Origin: Phenylobacterium sp.
Lineage (GTDB): Bacteria > Pseudomonadota > Alphaproteobacteria > Caulobacterales > Caulobacteraceae
Length of the DNA stretch: 64,000 bases
Assembly: GCF_016793225.1 (NCBI RefSeq)
Contig: NZ_JAEUMN010000087.1
Coordinates: forward strand, 1-64,000
Reading direction: 5' to 3'
The translations under genes were made by a program, and so were the position numbers. Of this stretch, positions 8,446 through 16,808 are shown piece after piece (position 1 is the stretch's first letter; each line of letters starts with the position of its first letter). Below the pieces are notes generated by a model that was given only the letters and a program-made list of their open reading frames with translations, was not told where the DNA came from and searched no databases.

Positions 8446-9165
8446 CTAGCCGGCCGGCGCCGTCCGACGCCGGCGCAGGGCGCTGCCGGCCGCGCCGAAG
8501 CCGAGGATCATGAGCGCCCAGGTCGTCGGCTCGGGCACGCCCCCCGTCACGACCTCGGACACCGAGTAGAAGTCCGGGCGCAGGAAGGCATAGGCCGAGT
8601 TGTTGCCGAAGATGCTGGACTCCTCGATCTGGAGGTAGCCCGAGAACGAGGCCGGTCCGCCCGTGAAGGCGTTGACCACCGGCGATTCGGCCACGGCCTG
8701 CGCCAGCACGCCCGCGGCCGCCGTCGCCCCGTCGAGGGTCAGCTGGTTGTTGACGGAGAAGAGCCCCGGGATCTCGAAGAAGGCGCTGACCGTGTGGAAG
8801 GCGTAGCCCGGCCCGAAGGCCCCGAAGGGCGAGACGCTGTGGGTCTGGACCTGGTTCGTGAAGCCCGAGCCGAGGTCGAAGGTCGTCCCGCCGATGGTGA
8901 TCGTGGAGCCGATCAGCAATCCGTCGCCGATCTCCCCGTTCGCCGCCGGCGTGATCGTCGAGAAGGGCGCCTCGGTGTCGTAGGTGAAGGTCGCGACGAA
9001 CGCGAGCCCGTCGAGGGCCGTGTCGCTGGTTCCGAAGACGCCGGTGGTATCGTAGCCGCCGTCGACGACCCCCCGGTAGGTGGCCACCCACGTGCTGGCC
9101 GCCGCCTGGCCGGCGATGGCGAGGACTCCCGCGGCCACGACCGCGCCGAATGCTGCGAACTTCAT
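8446..9165 (-). CDS. PEPxxWA-CTERM sorting domain protein
   Basis: An exported protein of 239 aa from the ATG at 9165. It has a signal peptide (MKFAAFGAVVAAGVLAIAGQ..ASA) and a C-terminal sorting tag VPEPTTWALMILGFGAAG followed by ALRRRR, the PEPxxWA-CTERM type handled by an exosortase. The middle is Gly/Ser/Thr-rich and beta-like with no recognised domain. The frame continues upstream 24 codons, but the signal peptide fixes the start. Such proteins are thought to be attached to or released from the envelope, often with exopolysaccharide. It shares its tag and neighbourhood with the protein at 10719. Confidence 0.8.
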   Translation of the reverse strand: MKFAAFGAVVAAGVLAIAGQAAASTWVATYRGVVDGGYDTTGVFGTSDTALDGLAFVATFTYDTEAPFSTITPAANGEIGDGLLIGSTITIGGTTFDLGSGFTNQVQTHSVSPFGAFGPGYAFHTVSAFFEIPGLFSVNNQLTLDGATAAAGVLAQAVAESPVVNAFTGGPASFSGYLQIEESSIFGNNSAYAFLRPDFYSVSEVVTGGVPEPTTWALMILGFGAAGSALRRRRTAPAG

Positions 9166-9268
9166 TCCCGCCCCCGCTCGTTCGGCGGCCGGAACGGACG
9201 CCGAATCCATGGTTAACGGGGCGGCGCCCCATGGCAAGGGCGTACCCCGCAGAGGCGAAGCTTGCGCG

Positions 9269-9712
9269 CTACGGTGAAGCCTGGGCGATCAGCGCCTCGA
9301 GGGCCGCCCGCGCCTGCTTCTGGCAGGCGCCCTGCTGCGCGGCGAGGATCTGGTCCACGGTCTGGAGTTCGGAGGCCGGCGGGCAGATGCCGCCGCGGCG
9401 GCCGCCGAACTGCCGGGAGGTCGGGGGCGGGGCGATGAGGGCGGCCAGCGCCTGGACCCGACCGCCGTCGTCGCTCCGCCGGCGGCTCGGCGCCGTCACG
9501 CCCGCGGCGGCGCCGCGCAGGGTGACGACCTCGCCCCCGCCGCTCATCAGGGTCAGCGTCTGTCCCGCGGGCAGGGCGACCCGCTGGCCCGCGTCCAGCG
9601 TGAGCCCGGGCTTCAGGCTCGCCTCGCTCGAGGCGACGACCACATAGTCGGCCGCCTGCGCCGCGCCGGCCGCGGCCAGGGCTAGGACAAGGGGCAGGAT
9701 GGCGCGCGACAT
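9269..9712 (-). CDS. exported hypothetical protein
   Basis: A small secreted or periplasmic protein of 147 aa. The ATG at 9712 has a GGAGG 8 nt upstream and begins a clear signal peptide (MSRAILPLVLALAAAGAAQA). The mature part has a short beta-rich segment (DYVVVASSEASLKPGLTLDA, LPAGQTLTLMSGGGEVVTLRG), a Ser/Arg-rich linker and a C-terminal helix with two cysteines. I recognise no family, although a FecR-like beta segment is conceivable. It precedes the PEP-CTERM gene by 103 bp on the same strand. Confidence 0.6.
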   Translation of the reverse strand: MSRAILPLVLALAAAGAAQAADYVVVASSEASLKPGLTLDAGQRVALPAGQTLTLMSGGGEVVTLRGAAAGVTAPSRRRSDDGGRVQALAALIAPPPTSRQFGGRRGGICPPASELQTVDQILAAQQGACQKQARAALEALIAQASP

Positions 9713-9803
9713 GATCCGTTCCTCCACGTTCCCGCTGACGCTGCATCCGGCTTCCCGGCGCTGCGGTCAAGGTTGCAGGCGTCCCGCGCGATTGCGGTGC
9801 GTC

Positions 9804-10535
9804 TCAGAGCAGGCGGGCGGCGGCGAGCCGGGCCACGGCCTGCGCCCGGTTCACGGCGCCCAGCTTCTTGCGGGCGTTGTCCACATGGAAGCGGGCGGTG
9901 GTTTCGGAAACCCCCAGGATCACCGAGATCTCCCAGTCGGACTTGCCCTCGGCCACCCAGGCCAGGGCGTCCCGCTCGCGCGCCGTCAGCCGCACGTCGT
10001 CGTCCTCGGACGGGAGCGGCGAGAACGTCATCAGCTTCTCGGTCAGCATCAGGCCGGCGAGCTGCACCGCCAGGGCGTCCTCGCCCGCGAGATCCGGATC
10101 CAGGAAGCCCAGGTGGAGCGAGGCGATGGTGCGGTGGCGGCCGTACGACGTCGCGCAGACTGCGTCGGCGATGCCCGCCTCGCCCATGGCCTCCCAGTAG
10201 GTCCCGTACCCCTTGTCCCCGCGCGGCGCGAAGTCGGAGAAGCGGTAGCGCGTCATCCCGCCACGAATCGCCTCGAGCAGCGGATTGTTCTCGAAGCAGA
10301 CGTAGTCGAAGGCGGGCGTGCCGGCCCGCCACGTCTCGGGCGCGATCCGCGCGACGACGCCGCCGGCCGCGAAATGCGCCTCGGAGGTGAGGGGTGTGAT
10401 GGGACGCCGGTAGAGCCGGGTCTGCAGGTAAGAGGCGCCCAGGCCGCGCACCGCGCCGAAGAAGCCGGCGCTGGCCGCCTCCGGCGTGTCGGCCGACAGC
10501 GCCGCCTCGGCGATGCTGAGCGCGCGTTTCAACAT
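9804..10535 (-). CDS. LuxR-family regulator with N-terminal sensory domain
   Basis: A transcription factor of 243 aa from the ATG at 10535. The first ~165 residues resemble the autoinducer-binding alpha/beta fold of LuxR proteins (YVCFENNPLLEAIRGGMTRYRFSDF). The C-terminus is a typical GerE HTH: LTARERDALAWVAEGKSDWE through ETTARFHVDNARKKLGAVNR. No luxI-like synthase is nearby, so it may be a solo LuxR. A GTG at 10586 would add 17 residues; the ATG is preferred although its GGGAGG is 13 nt away. It diverges from a PEPxxWA-CTERM gene, a candidate target. Confidence 0.82.
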   Translation of the reverse strand: MLKRALSIAEAALSADTPEAASAGFFGAVRGLGASYLQTRLYRRPITPLTSEAHFAAGGVVARIAPETWRAGTPAFDYVCFENNPLLEAIRGGMTRYRFSDFAPRGDKGYGTYWEAMGEAGIADAVCATSYGRHRTIASLHLGFLDPDLAGEDALAVQLAGLMLTEKLMTFSPLPSEDDDVRLTARERDALAWVAEGKSDWEISVILGVSETTARFHVDNARKKLGAVNRAQAVARLAAARLL

Positions 10536-10718
10536 GGGACCGGTCGTGCCTCCCGGTTCGACTGTCCCGACCCTAGCAAGTTCCACGCCCGCGGGTAATC
10601 ACGAGCGTCAACCCCTCGGTTTCGAGAGCTGTCCCAGGCCCGAACCTTGCCGCACGTTTGATCATCCGATGCGCGCTGGTGTGCGCACCGGGCGTTGAGC
10701 TTCGAGTGGGGTGCGATC

Positions 10719-11336
10719 ATGAGACGAGTACTTGCAGGCTTGGCGCTGGCCGCCTGCTTTGGCGCGCCGGCGGCCCAGGCCGCAGTGACCTACACGTTCG
10801 CCGGTTCGATGACCTTGAGCCTCGTCAACCCCGAGGATCCCGAAGGGCCCTTTCTCGAAACGCCGGTGACGATGAGCTTCACGCTGACGCGTCCCGGCTT
10901 CATCACCGACGGGACGTTCACGCCCGACAGCTGCACCGACGACAACGCATTCTTCTCGTGCGGCGACATGGAGTTCAACACCTTCCCCAACGCCTTCAAT
11001 GTCGGCGGCGACTTCATGTCCTTCGGCTATTCGTACAACGACGGCGTGGCCAACGCCTTCGGGGGCGGCGGCTTCTACTTCTTCGCCTCGGGCGCCTTCG
11101 GCGCGCCGGGCGTCTACACGACCGACGGCTGGCCGGTGAACGGGCCGCCTGTGGGCCAGAACGAGTTCGACTGCTGCTTCGGCAACGCCGGCTTTGCGAC
11201 CCTGACCGTTTCCGGCTCGCCCGACGTGGGCGGCATCCCCGAGCCGGGGACGTGGGCGCTCATGATCCTCGGTTTCGGCGGGGCCGGCGCGATGCTGCGC
11301 CGGCGCCGTCACACGGTCACCTGCGCGGCGGCCTGA
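10719..11336 (+). CDS. PEPxxWA-CTERM sorting domain protein
   Basis: 205 aa from the ATG at 10719, with a signal peptide (MRRVLAGLALAACFGAPAAQ-A) and the C-terminal tag GIPEPGTWALMILGFGGAG followed by AMLRRRRH. The body is rich in Phe, Gly and Asp with several cysteines (DSCTDDNAFFSCGD, FDCCFGNAG), probably a disulfide-bonded beta domain of unknown function. It is transcribed divergently from the LuxR-type gene. The near-identical C-terminal tags here and at 8446 suggest one exosortase handles both; no exosortase gene is in the window. Confidence 0.8.
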   Translation: MRRVLAGLALAACFGAPAAQAAVTYTFAGSMTLSLVNPEDPEGPFLETPVTMSFTLTRPGFITDGTFTPDSCTDDNAFFSCGDMEFNTFPNAFNVGGDFMSFGYSYNDGVANAFGGGGFYFFASGAFGAPGVYTTDGWPVNGPPVGQNEFDCCFGNAGFATLTVSGSPDVGGIPEPGTWALMILGFGGAGAMLRRRRHTVTCAAA

Positions 11337-11424
11337 CACGGCGGCCGCTTGGGGGACGGCGGCGGGCTGATCCGTGTCAACGGCCCGCCGCCGTCAGCTT
11401 CCCGAAGCTTTCTGGAAACGCGCC

Positions 11425-11452
11425 TTGCCATCGGCGCGATTTTGCGTATTTT
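11425..11452 (+). promoter_or_regulatory. putative sigma-70 promoter of tRNA-Lys
   Basis: TTGCCA (11425-11430) and TATTTT (11447-11452) are separated by 16 bp in a local AT-rich island and lie about 48 bp before the tRNA 5' end. The fit to consensus is partial; position supports the call. Confidence 0.4.
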
Positions 11453-11499
11453 CCGCGCCCTCGCCGCCGGGCCCCTTCGGGACCGTCCGGAGCCGGGAC

Positions 11500-11575
<76 letters not shown>

Positions 11576-11633
11576 CCTGCGTCGGGCCTGGTGCCGCGCA
11601 GGCTCGGCGCCCGCAGGCGCTTCTGGTGATCAC

Positions 11634-11948
11634 GTGAAACAGATCGTCGATTTCGACTACCTCGAAGGCTTCGCCGCCGGGGACGCTCAGGTCGTGACCG
11701 AAGTCCTGGCGCTGTTTCAGGGCCAGGCCGAGATCTGGCGCGGGAAGCTGGCCTCGCCCGACGCCGGCTGGCAGGACCTCGTCCACACCATCAAGGGCGC
11801 CTCGCGGGGAATCGGCGCCCACGCGCTGGGCGATCTCGCCGAACAGGCCGAGGCCGGCGACGCCGGGATGGCCCCCCAGGTCCGCGCCGCGCTCGACGAG
11901 ACGGTGGCCGAGATCGAGGGCTATCTCTCCCGCATCGGCGGAGGCTAG
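11634..11948 (+). CDS. single-domain Hpt phosphotransfer protein
   Basis: A 104-aa all-helical protein whose motif HTIKGASRGIGA places the phospho-accepting histidine at H51, as in Hpt domains (HxLKGxxxxxG). It should shuttle phosphoryl groups between a hybrid kinase and a response regulator; no cognate gene is adjacent. The start is a GTG at 11634 beginning VKQIVDFDYL. The longer open frame starts inside the tRNA and is not credible. It lies 58 bp after tRNA-Lys and could be read through from it. Confidence 0.78.
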   Translation: MKQIVDFDYLEGFAAGDAQVVTEVLALFQGQAEIWRGKLASPDAGWQDLVHTIKGASRGIGAHALGDLAEQAEAGDAGMAPQVRAALDETVAEIEGYLSRIGGG

Positions 11949-12028
11949 CCCCTCAGCGCAACGCCGCCTGATCCGGTCCGGCGGTGCTCCCTTTCCACCC
12001 CTCGCTCTACGCCCTGCGGGCTCGGCGA

Positions 12029-12099
12029 GCGGTCCCCCTTTCCCATGCATGGGAAAGGAAAAGCCCCTTCCTTTCCCGCTCGCGGGAAAGGGGGACCGC
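12029..12099. repeat. nested inverted repeat with two internal palindromes
   Basis: A 16-bp arm GCGGTCCCCCTTTCCC (12029-12044) is perfectly inverted at 12084-12099. Inside are a perfect 22-bp palindrome centred on ATGCAT (12037-12058) and a second palindrome CCTTTCCCGC-TC-GCGGGAAAGG (12070-12091). The long stem and the two internal cruciforms use the same bases and exclude each other. The rest of the gap between the Hpt gene and the convergent downstream gene holds no gene I can support. Confidence 0.7.
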
Positions 12100-12146
12100 C
12101 CGCCGAAGAGCGGGTGGTGGAAAGGGCAAGCGGCAGGTGCGATCGG

Positions 12147-12770
12147 CTACCCCGAGCCCGCCAGCACCGTCGCGGTGTAGATTTCCACCAGCAGGCTGAA
12201 GGGCCGTCCATCCGGCGTCTGCAGGAGCGCACGATGCTCCAGGACGTCGTCGGGGATCGAAACCGGATGGTCGAAAGCGCCCGCGTCACACGTCTCCCAG
12301 CCCGGGGGCAGGGGGCTGAACAGGCGGCGGGCCGAGAGCGTTCGCCTCTGGAACGCGAGAGGCCGGACCACGACCCCGAACGGGGTGTCCGTCGACTCGA
12401 GGCCGGCGTTCATATCCTCGGTCAGGCGGGCGGGCAGGTACCAGTTGTCGGCGCGCGAGAGCAGCGCCTCGCCGCAGACGAGATGCACACGGCGCCGCCG
12501 GATCGGCGCGTCGGCGGCCGCGCCGAGCTGGCGGCGGGCGGCGTTGGCCGCCGCCACGTCCTCGGGGGTCGGAAGCCGTCGCGCCTGCACCTTCGGCGCC
12601 CGCGGATCGCGCCGGTCGCACAGCGCCTGCAGCACCGAGGTCGCGCTGTCCTGGCTGAGCAGTTCGGCGTTCAGATGTTCGAGCTGCGCCTGCAGCCGCA
12701 ATCGCCGCACATAGTTCGCGCCCGGAACCTGCGTCCCTTCGGACGCAGTCGCCGAAACAAGCAACGCCAC
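12147..12770 (-). CDS. chorismate-lyase-like protein with short hydrophobic N-terminus
   Basis: 207 aa from a GTG at 12770 with a strong AGGAGG four bases upstream. The N-terminus VALLVSATASEG is a minimal or degenerate export signal. The central region LLSRADNWYLPARLTEDMNA, then TDTPFG and FQRRTL, resembles the chorismate lyase/UTRA fold in uncharacterised alphaproteobacterial proteins. Genuine UbiC removes pyruvate from chorismate for ubiquinone synthesis; that activity is not shown here and no ubi gene is adjacent. It sits 34 bp downstream of the LysR gene on the same strand. Confidence 0.55.
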   Translation of the reverse strand: MALLVSATASEGTQVPGANYVRRLRLQAQLEHLNAELLSQDSATSVLQALCDRRDPRAPKVQARRLPTPEDVAAANAARRQLGAAADAPIRRRRVHLVCGEALLSRADNWYLPARLTEDMNAGLESTDTPFGVVVRPLAFQRRTLSARRLFSPLPPGWETCDAGAFDHPVSIPDDVLEHRALLQTPDGRPFSLLVEIYTATVLAGSG

Positions 12771-12804
12771 GAGACCTCCTACTGAACTCAGTCCTGGCGT
12801 TTCC

Positions 12805-13764
12805 TCAGATCCCGGCGCCGTTGTCGATGGCCCGCAGCGCCTCTTCGTGCGCCTGCGCCTCCGCCTCGATCCAGCCGATGAAGGCCTTCACCTGCGGGAG
12901 CCGTCCCTTGGCCTTGGGGTGCACCAGATAGTACGCGAAGTCGACCGCCGTGGCGATCTGCAGAGGCGCCACCAGCCGGCCCGCGTCCAGGTCGGCCTTG
13001 GCGAGGGTGCGCTTGGCCAGGGCCACGCCGCGCCCGTTGGCCGCGGCCTCGATGACCAGGCTGGACTGGTTGAAGCGGGGGCCCCGGTGCCCGTCGATGC
13101 CGCGCAGGCCGCGCGCCGCCAGCCACATGGGCCAGTCCGGGCAGGAATCGTCGATCTCGGGCGAGCCGTCGTGCAGCAGCACGTGGTTGGCGAGGTCCTC
13201 GGGCGTATCGAGCGGGATCTCCCTGATCAGCTCCGGGCTCACCACCGGGATGACCGCCTCGCTGACCAGGCGGCGCACCTCCAGTCCCGGATAGCGCCCG
13301 CCGCCGTAGCGCAGCGCCAGGTCCACTTCGCCGGCGTTGAGGTCCACCAGGTCCATGCCGGCGTTCAGCCAGACGTCCACCTGCGGATGGGCGCGCTCGA
13401 AGGCGCCCAGGCGCGGCGCGAGCCACTTGGCGGCGAAGGACGGCGGGGCGGTGATCGTCAGCCTGCGGCCGTCCACGGCGGCGGTAAGCAGGGAGGCGGC
13501 TTCCGCCAGCCGGTCGAACGCCTCGCGCAGGGCGGGCAGGGCGGTCTGGGCCGCGTCCGTCAGCAGCAGCCCCTTCGGCGTGCGCTTGAAGAGCGCCGCG
13601 CCGACATAGTCCTCGAGGTTCTGGATCTGCTGGCTCACGGCGCCCGGCGTGACCGAGAGCTCGTCGGCCGCGCGGCTGAAGTTGAGGTGCCGGGCGGCCG
13701 CCTCGAACGCCCGCAGCGCGTTCAGCGGCGGCAGGCGTCGACGCTGTGTGTTCCGCTGATCCAT
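12805..13764 (-). CDS. LysR-family regulator, GcvA-like
   Basis: 319 aa. The N-terminal winged HTH (LPPLNALRAFEAAARHLNFS, then ELSVTPGAVSQQI and LFKRTPKGLLLT) is typical of the GcvA/AmpR branch, followed by a periplasmic-binding-like effector domain (FAAKWLAPRLGAF, DLALRYGGGRYPGL). GcvA-type proteins regulate genes for amino acids, beta-lactamase and others, so the ligand is open. It diverges from the sulfur assimilation operon across 185 bp. That makes a role analogous to CysB/Cbl plausible by position, although GcvA-type proteins are not the classical sulfur regulators. Confidence 0.85.
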   Translation of the reverse strand: MDQRNTQRRRLPPLNALRAFEAAARHLNFSRAADELSVTPGAVSQQIQNLEDYVGAALFKRTPKGLLLTDAAQTALPALREAFDRLAEAASLLTAAVDGRRLTITAPPSFAAKWLAPRLGAFERAHPQVDVWLNAGMDLVDLNAGEVDLALRYGGGRYPGLEVRRLVSEAVIPVVSPELIREIPLDTPEDLANHVLLHDGSPEIDDSCPDWPMWLAARGLRGIDGHRGPRFNQSSLVIEAAANGRGVALAKRTLAKADLDAGRLVAPLQIATAVDFAYYLVHPKAKGRLPQVKAFIGWIEAEAQAHEEALRAIDNGAGI

Positions 13765-13949
13765 CCCGTCGCCGCCTAGAATTCCTGAACGCCCCGGCAG
13801 AAGTCCTTGGGTTGCGAAGTGGCCTCTCGACGCACTTATTGCAAGCGTCCGCCGCTGTATCGGCCCTTTTCAGCGGTGGGCGGTCGGCGGGGCGGGCGTC
13901 AGTCCGTCCCGTCGTGTTTGTAGGGTCGCCGCGTCGTTAGAGAAGCTAA

Positions 13950-14786
13950 ATGGGCCAAGGCCGCGAACACGAGAAGCGAAGCGACCGCCTGGTGGTCCTC
14001 GGGGGGCGCGGAGCTCGCCGTCCCGGCCGTGTGGCGCTGGTGGGCGCGGGTCCCGGCGATCCCGAACTCCTGACGATCAAGGCCCTGAAGGCGCTGCAGG
14101 CGGCCGAGGTGGTGGTCCACGACGGCCTGGTGACCGACGAGATCCTGGGCCTGGCGCCGGCCTCCGCGCACCGGATCAGCGTCGCCAAGCGCAAGTCGCG
14201 CCACGCCTACAGCCAGGACGAGATCAACCGGATGCTGGTGGCCTTCGCGCTCGAAGGCCTCGAGGTCGTGCGCCTGAAGGGCGGCGACCCGTTCATCTTC
14301 GGCCGCGGGGGCGAGGAGCTGGAGGCCTGCCGCGAGGCCGGCGTCGAGTGCATCGTCGTCCCCGGGGTCACGGCGGCGCTCGCGGCGGCGGCCGGAGCCG
14401 GCGCCCCGCTGACCCATCGCGGCTCGGCCCAGGCGGTCACCTTCGTCACCGGGCACGCCAAGGCGGGCGGCGAACCCGATCTCGACTGGGAAAGCCTCGC
14501 GCGGGCGAACCAGACGGTCGTCGTCTACATGGGCGTGTCCATGGCCCCGGCGATCGCGGCGCGCCTGCTCGCCGCCGGGCGCGACGGCGCGACCCCGGCC
14601 CTGGTCGTCGAGAACGCCAGCCGCCCCGACGAGCGGCGGTTCACCACCACGCTGGCCGGCCTGCCCGACACGGCGGACGCCGTGCGCGGACCGGCGCTGC
14701 TGATCGTCGGCGAGGCCATGGCGCTTGCCCGTCCGGGTGAAGCCTCGCCGCGCCTCGAAACCCTGCTTCGGGAGGCCCGCGCATGA
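13950..14786 (+). CDS. cobA: uroporphyrinogen-III C-methyltransferase
   Basis: A 278-aa SUMT that methylates uroporphyrinogen III with SAM at C2 and C7 to give precorrin-2, precursor of the siroheme used by the downstream sulfite reductase. Motifs are VALVGAGPGDPELLTIKALK (SAM site), VVRLKGGDPFIFGRGGEE and PGVTAALAAAAGAGAPLTHR. It lacks the CysG N-terminal dehydrogenase/ferrochelatase part, so that step must be encoded elsewhere. It is the first gene of a six-gene operon and overlaps the DUF2849 gene by ATGA. Confidence 0.92.
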   Translation: MGQGREHEKRSDRLVVLGGRGARRPGRVALVGAGPGDPELLTIKALKALQAAEVVVHDGLVTDEILGLAPASAHRISVAKRKSRHAYSQDEINRMLVAFALEGLEVVRLKGGDPFIFGRGGEELEACREAGVECIVVPGVTAALAAAAGAGAPLTHRGSAQAVTFVTGHAKAGGEPDLDWESLARANQTVVVYMGVSMAPAIAARLLAAGRDGATPALVVENASRPDERRFTTTLAGLPDTADAVRGPALLIVGEAMALARPGEASPRLETLLREARA

Positions 14787-15145
14787 AGGCGCTCACCGCC
14801 AATCGCCTGACCGACGGCGAGGTCGTGTTCTGGAAGGACGGCGCGTGGGTCGAGCGCTTCGCCGACGCCCAGCTCTGGTCCGACGACGACGCCCAGGCCG
14901 TGGAGGCCGAGGCGCAGGGCAAGAGCCAGGGCACGACCGTGGTCGACGTCTACCTGATCGACCTCGTGGAGTCGGAGGGCCTCTGGGCGCCCCTGAGCTA
15001 CCGCGAACGCATCCGGGCGCTGGGCCCGACGAACCATCCGCACCACGGCAAGCAGGCCGAGGGCGGGGCGGTGATCGAGGCGCTGCAGCACGCCAGCGGC
15101 GCGGCGCGCTCGACCGGCCGCGTCAACCTGATCAAGCGGAAGTAG
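14783..15145 (+). CDS. DUF2849 domain protein of the sulfite reductase operon
   Basis: 120 aa, starting MKALTANRLTDGEVVFWKDG. Proteins of this family occur almost only between cobA and cysI in alphaproteobacteria, so a function in sulfite reduction or siroheme handling is inferred from location. No catalytic motif is evident. The ATG overlaps the cobA stop (ATGA) and the stop is 7 bp before cysI. Confidence 0.82.
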   Translation: MKALTANRLTDGEVVFWKDGAWVERFADAQLWSDDDAQAVEAEAQGKSQGTTVVDVYLIDLVESEGLWAPLSYRERIRALGPTNHPHHGKQAEGGAVIEALQHASGAARSTGRVNLIKRK

Positions 15146-15152
15146 GGCCGCC

Positions 15153-16808
15153 ATGTACCAGTACGACACCATCGACAAGGAGATGCTGGCCGACCGGTCC
15201 GCCGAGTTCCGCGGCCAGGTCGCGCGCCGGCTGTCGGGCGAGCTGACCGAGGACCAGTTCAAGCGCCTGCGCCTGATGAACGGCCTCTACCTGCAGCTCC
15301 ACGCCTACATGCTGCGGGTGGCCATTCCCTACGGCTCGCTGAACCCGACCCAGCTTCGCAAGCTGGCCTGGATCGGGCGCACCTACGACAAGGGCTACGG
15401 CCACTTCACCACGCGCACCAACCTCCAGTTCCACTGGATCAAGCTGAAGGACGCGCCCGACATCCTGGACCACCTGGCCAGCGTGGACATGCACGCCATC
15501 CAGACGTCGGGGAACTGCATCCGCAACACCACCACCGACCCCTACGCCGGGGCCACGGCCGAGGAGGTGGACGATCCGCGGGTGTGGGCCGAGGCGATCC
15601 GCCAGTGGTCCACCTTCCATCCGGAATTCACGTTCCTGCCGCGCAAGTTCAAGATCGCCATCACCGCCGCGCCGAAGGACCGCACGGCGGCGCGGGTGCA
15701 CGACATCGGCCTGGTGCTGAAGCGGGCGCGCGACGGGGCGCTGGGCTTCGAGGTGATCGTCGGCGGCGGCATGGGCCGCACGCCGCACATCGGGCCGACG
15801 ATCCGCGAGTTCCTGCCGGTGAACCGGCTGCTCTCGTACCTCGAGGCGATCCTGCGCGTGTACAATCGCCACGGACGCCGGGACAACATCTACAAGGCCC
15901 GGATCAAGATCCTCGTGGCGGCGCTCGGCAAGGACGAGTTCGCCCGGCAGGTCGAGGCCGAGTGGGCCAAGATCGGCGAGGCGGTCGACCTTCCCGACAC
16001 CGAGCTCGCCCGCATCCGCGGGGCCTTCGCGCCCCTGGGCTTCGAGACTCTGCCCGAGCGCTCGGAGGCGTTCGAGACCGCCAAGGCCTCGACGCCCGCC
16101 TTCGCCCGCTTCGCCCGCAACAACGTCAAGCCGCACAAGAAGTCCGGCTACGGCATCGTCGAGATCAGCCTGAAGGCGATCGGCGAGACGCCCGGCGACG
16201 CGACGTCCGACCAGATGGAGGTAGTGGCCGACCTGGCCGAGCGCTTCGGCCAGGGCGACATCCGGGTCACGCACGAGCAGAACCTGGTGCTGCCGCATGT
16301 GAAGCTGGACGACCTGCCGGCGGTGTGGGCGGGCCTCGAGGCCGCCGGCCTCGCGACCCCGAACATCAACCTGGTCAGCGACATCATCGCCTGCCCGGGC
16401 CTGGACTACTGCGCCCTGGCCAACGCCCGCGCGATCCCGATCGCCCAGCACATCGCCGAGAAGTTCCGCGACCAGGATCGCGCCGAGCAGGTCGGCGAGC
16501 TGAAGATCAAGATCAGCGGCTGCATCAACGCCTGCGGCCACCACCATGTGGGCCACATCGGCATCCTGGGCGTCGATAAGAAGGGTGAGGAGTTCTACCA
16601 GCTCACCCTCGGCGGCTCGGGCGCCGAGGACGCGGCGGTCGGCTCGATGCTCGGCCCGGCGCTGCCCTACGAGAAGGTGGCGGACGCGGTGGACACCCTC
16701 GTCGACGTCTACCTGCGCGAGCGCAAGGACGGCGAGCGGTTCCTGGACACCTTCCGGCGCACGGGCGTCGCGCCCTTCAAGGAGGCCGTCTATGCCGACG
16801 CTCATTGA
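15153..16808 (+). CDS. cysI: nitrite/sulfite reductase hemoprotein (sulfite reductase)
   Basis: 551 aa, a cytoplasmic siroheme-[4Fe-4S] enzyme expected to reduce sulfite to sulfide with six electrons. The cluster and siroheme cysteines are C414 and C420 (CPGLDYC) and C457 and C461 (CINAC), followed by GHHHVGHIG. Siroheme-binding basic residues occur in FTTRTNLQFHW and NCIRNTTTDP. Nitrite reductases share this fold; the operon with cysH, DUF934 and DUF2849 points to sulfite. No CysJ flavoprotein is present, so electrons probably come from ferredoxin via the downstream fpr product. Its last 17 bp overlap the DUF934 gene. Confidence 0.92.
   Translation: MYQYDTIDKEMLADRSAEFRGQVARRLSGELTEDQFKRLRLMNGLYLQLHAYMLRVAIPYGSLNPTQLRKLAWIGRTYDKGYGHFTTRTNLQFHWIKLKDAPDILDHLASVDMHAIQTSGNCIRNTTTDPYAGATAEEVDDPRVWAEAIRQWSTFHPEFTFLPRKFKIAITAAPKDRTAARVHDIGLVLKRARDGALGFEVIVGGGMGRTPHIGPTIREFLPVNRLLSYLEAILRVYNRHGRRDNIYKARIKILVAALGKDEFARQVEAEWAKIGEAVDLPDTELARIRGAFAPLGFETLPERSEAFETAKASTPAFARFARNNVKPHKKSGYGIVEISLKAIGETPGDATSDQMEVVADLAERFGQGDIRVTHEQNLVLPHVKLDDLPAVWAGLEAAGLATPNINLVSDIIACPGLDYCALANARAIPIAQHIAEKFRDQDRAEQVGELKIKISGCINACGHHHVGHIGILGVDKKGEEFYQLTLGGSGAEDAAVGSMLGPALPYEKVADAVDTLVDVYLRERKDGERFLDTFRRTGVAPFKEAVYADAH

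Noticed and set aside
10670-10687. TGCGC-N8-GCGCA as a LuxR operator between the LuxR and PEP-CTERM genes
   Set aside because: Arms are only 5 bp in very GC-rich DNA and do not resemble a lux box; likely chance.
13765-13949. riboswitch or clear promoter before cobA
   Set aside because: I could not identify a conserved cobalamin or SAM aptamer, nor a -35/-10 pair with acceptable spacing.
15153-16808. assimilatory nitrite reductase
   Set aside because: The fold cannot exclude it, but all neighbours belong to sulfate assimilation and no nitrate genes are present.
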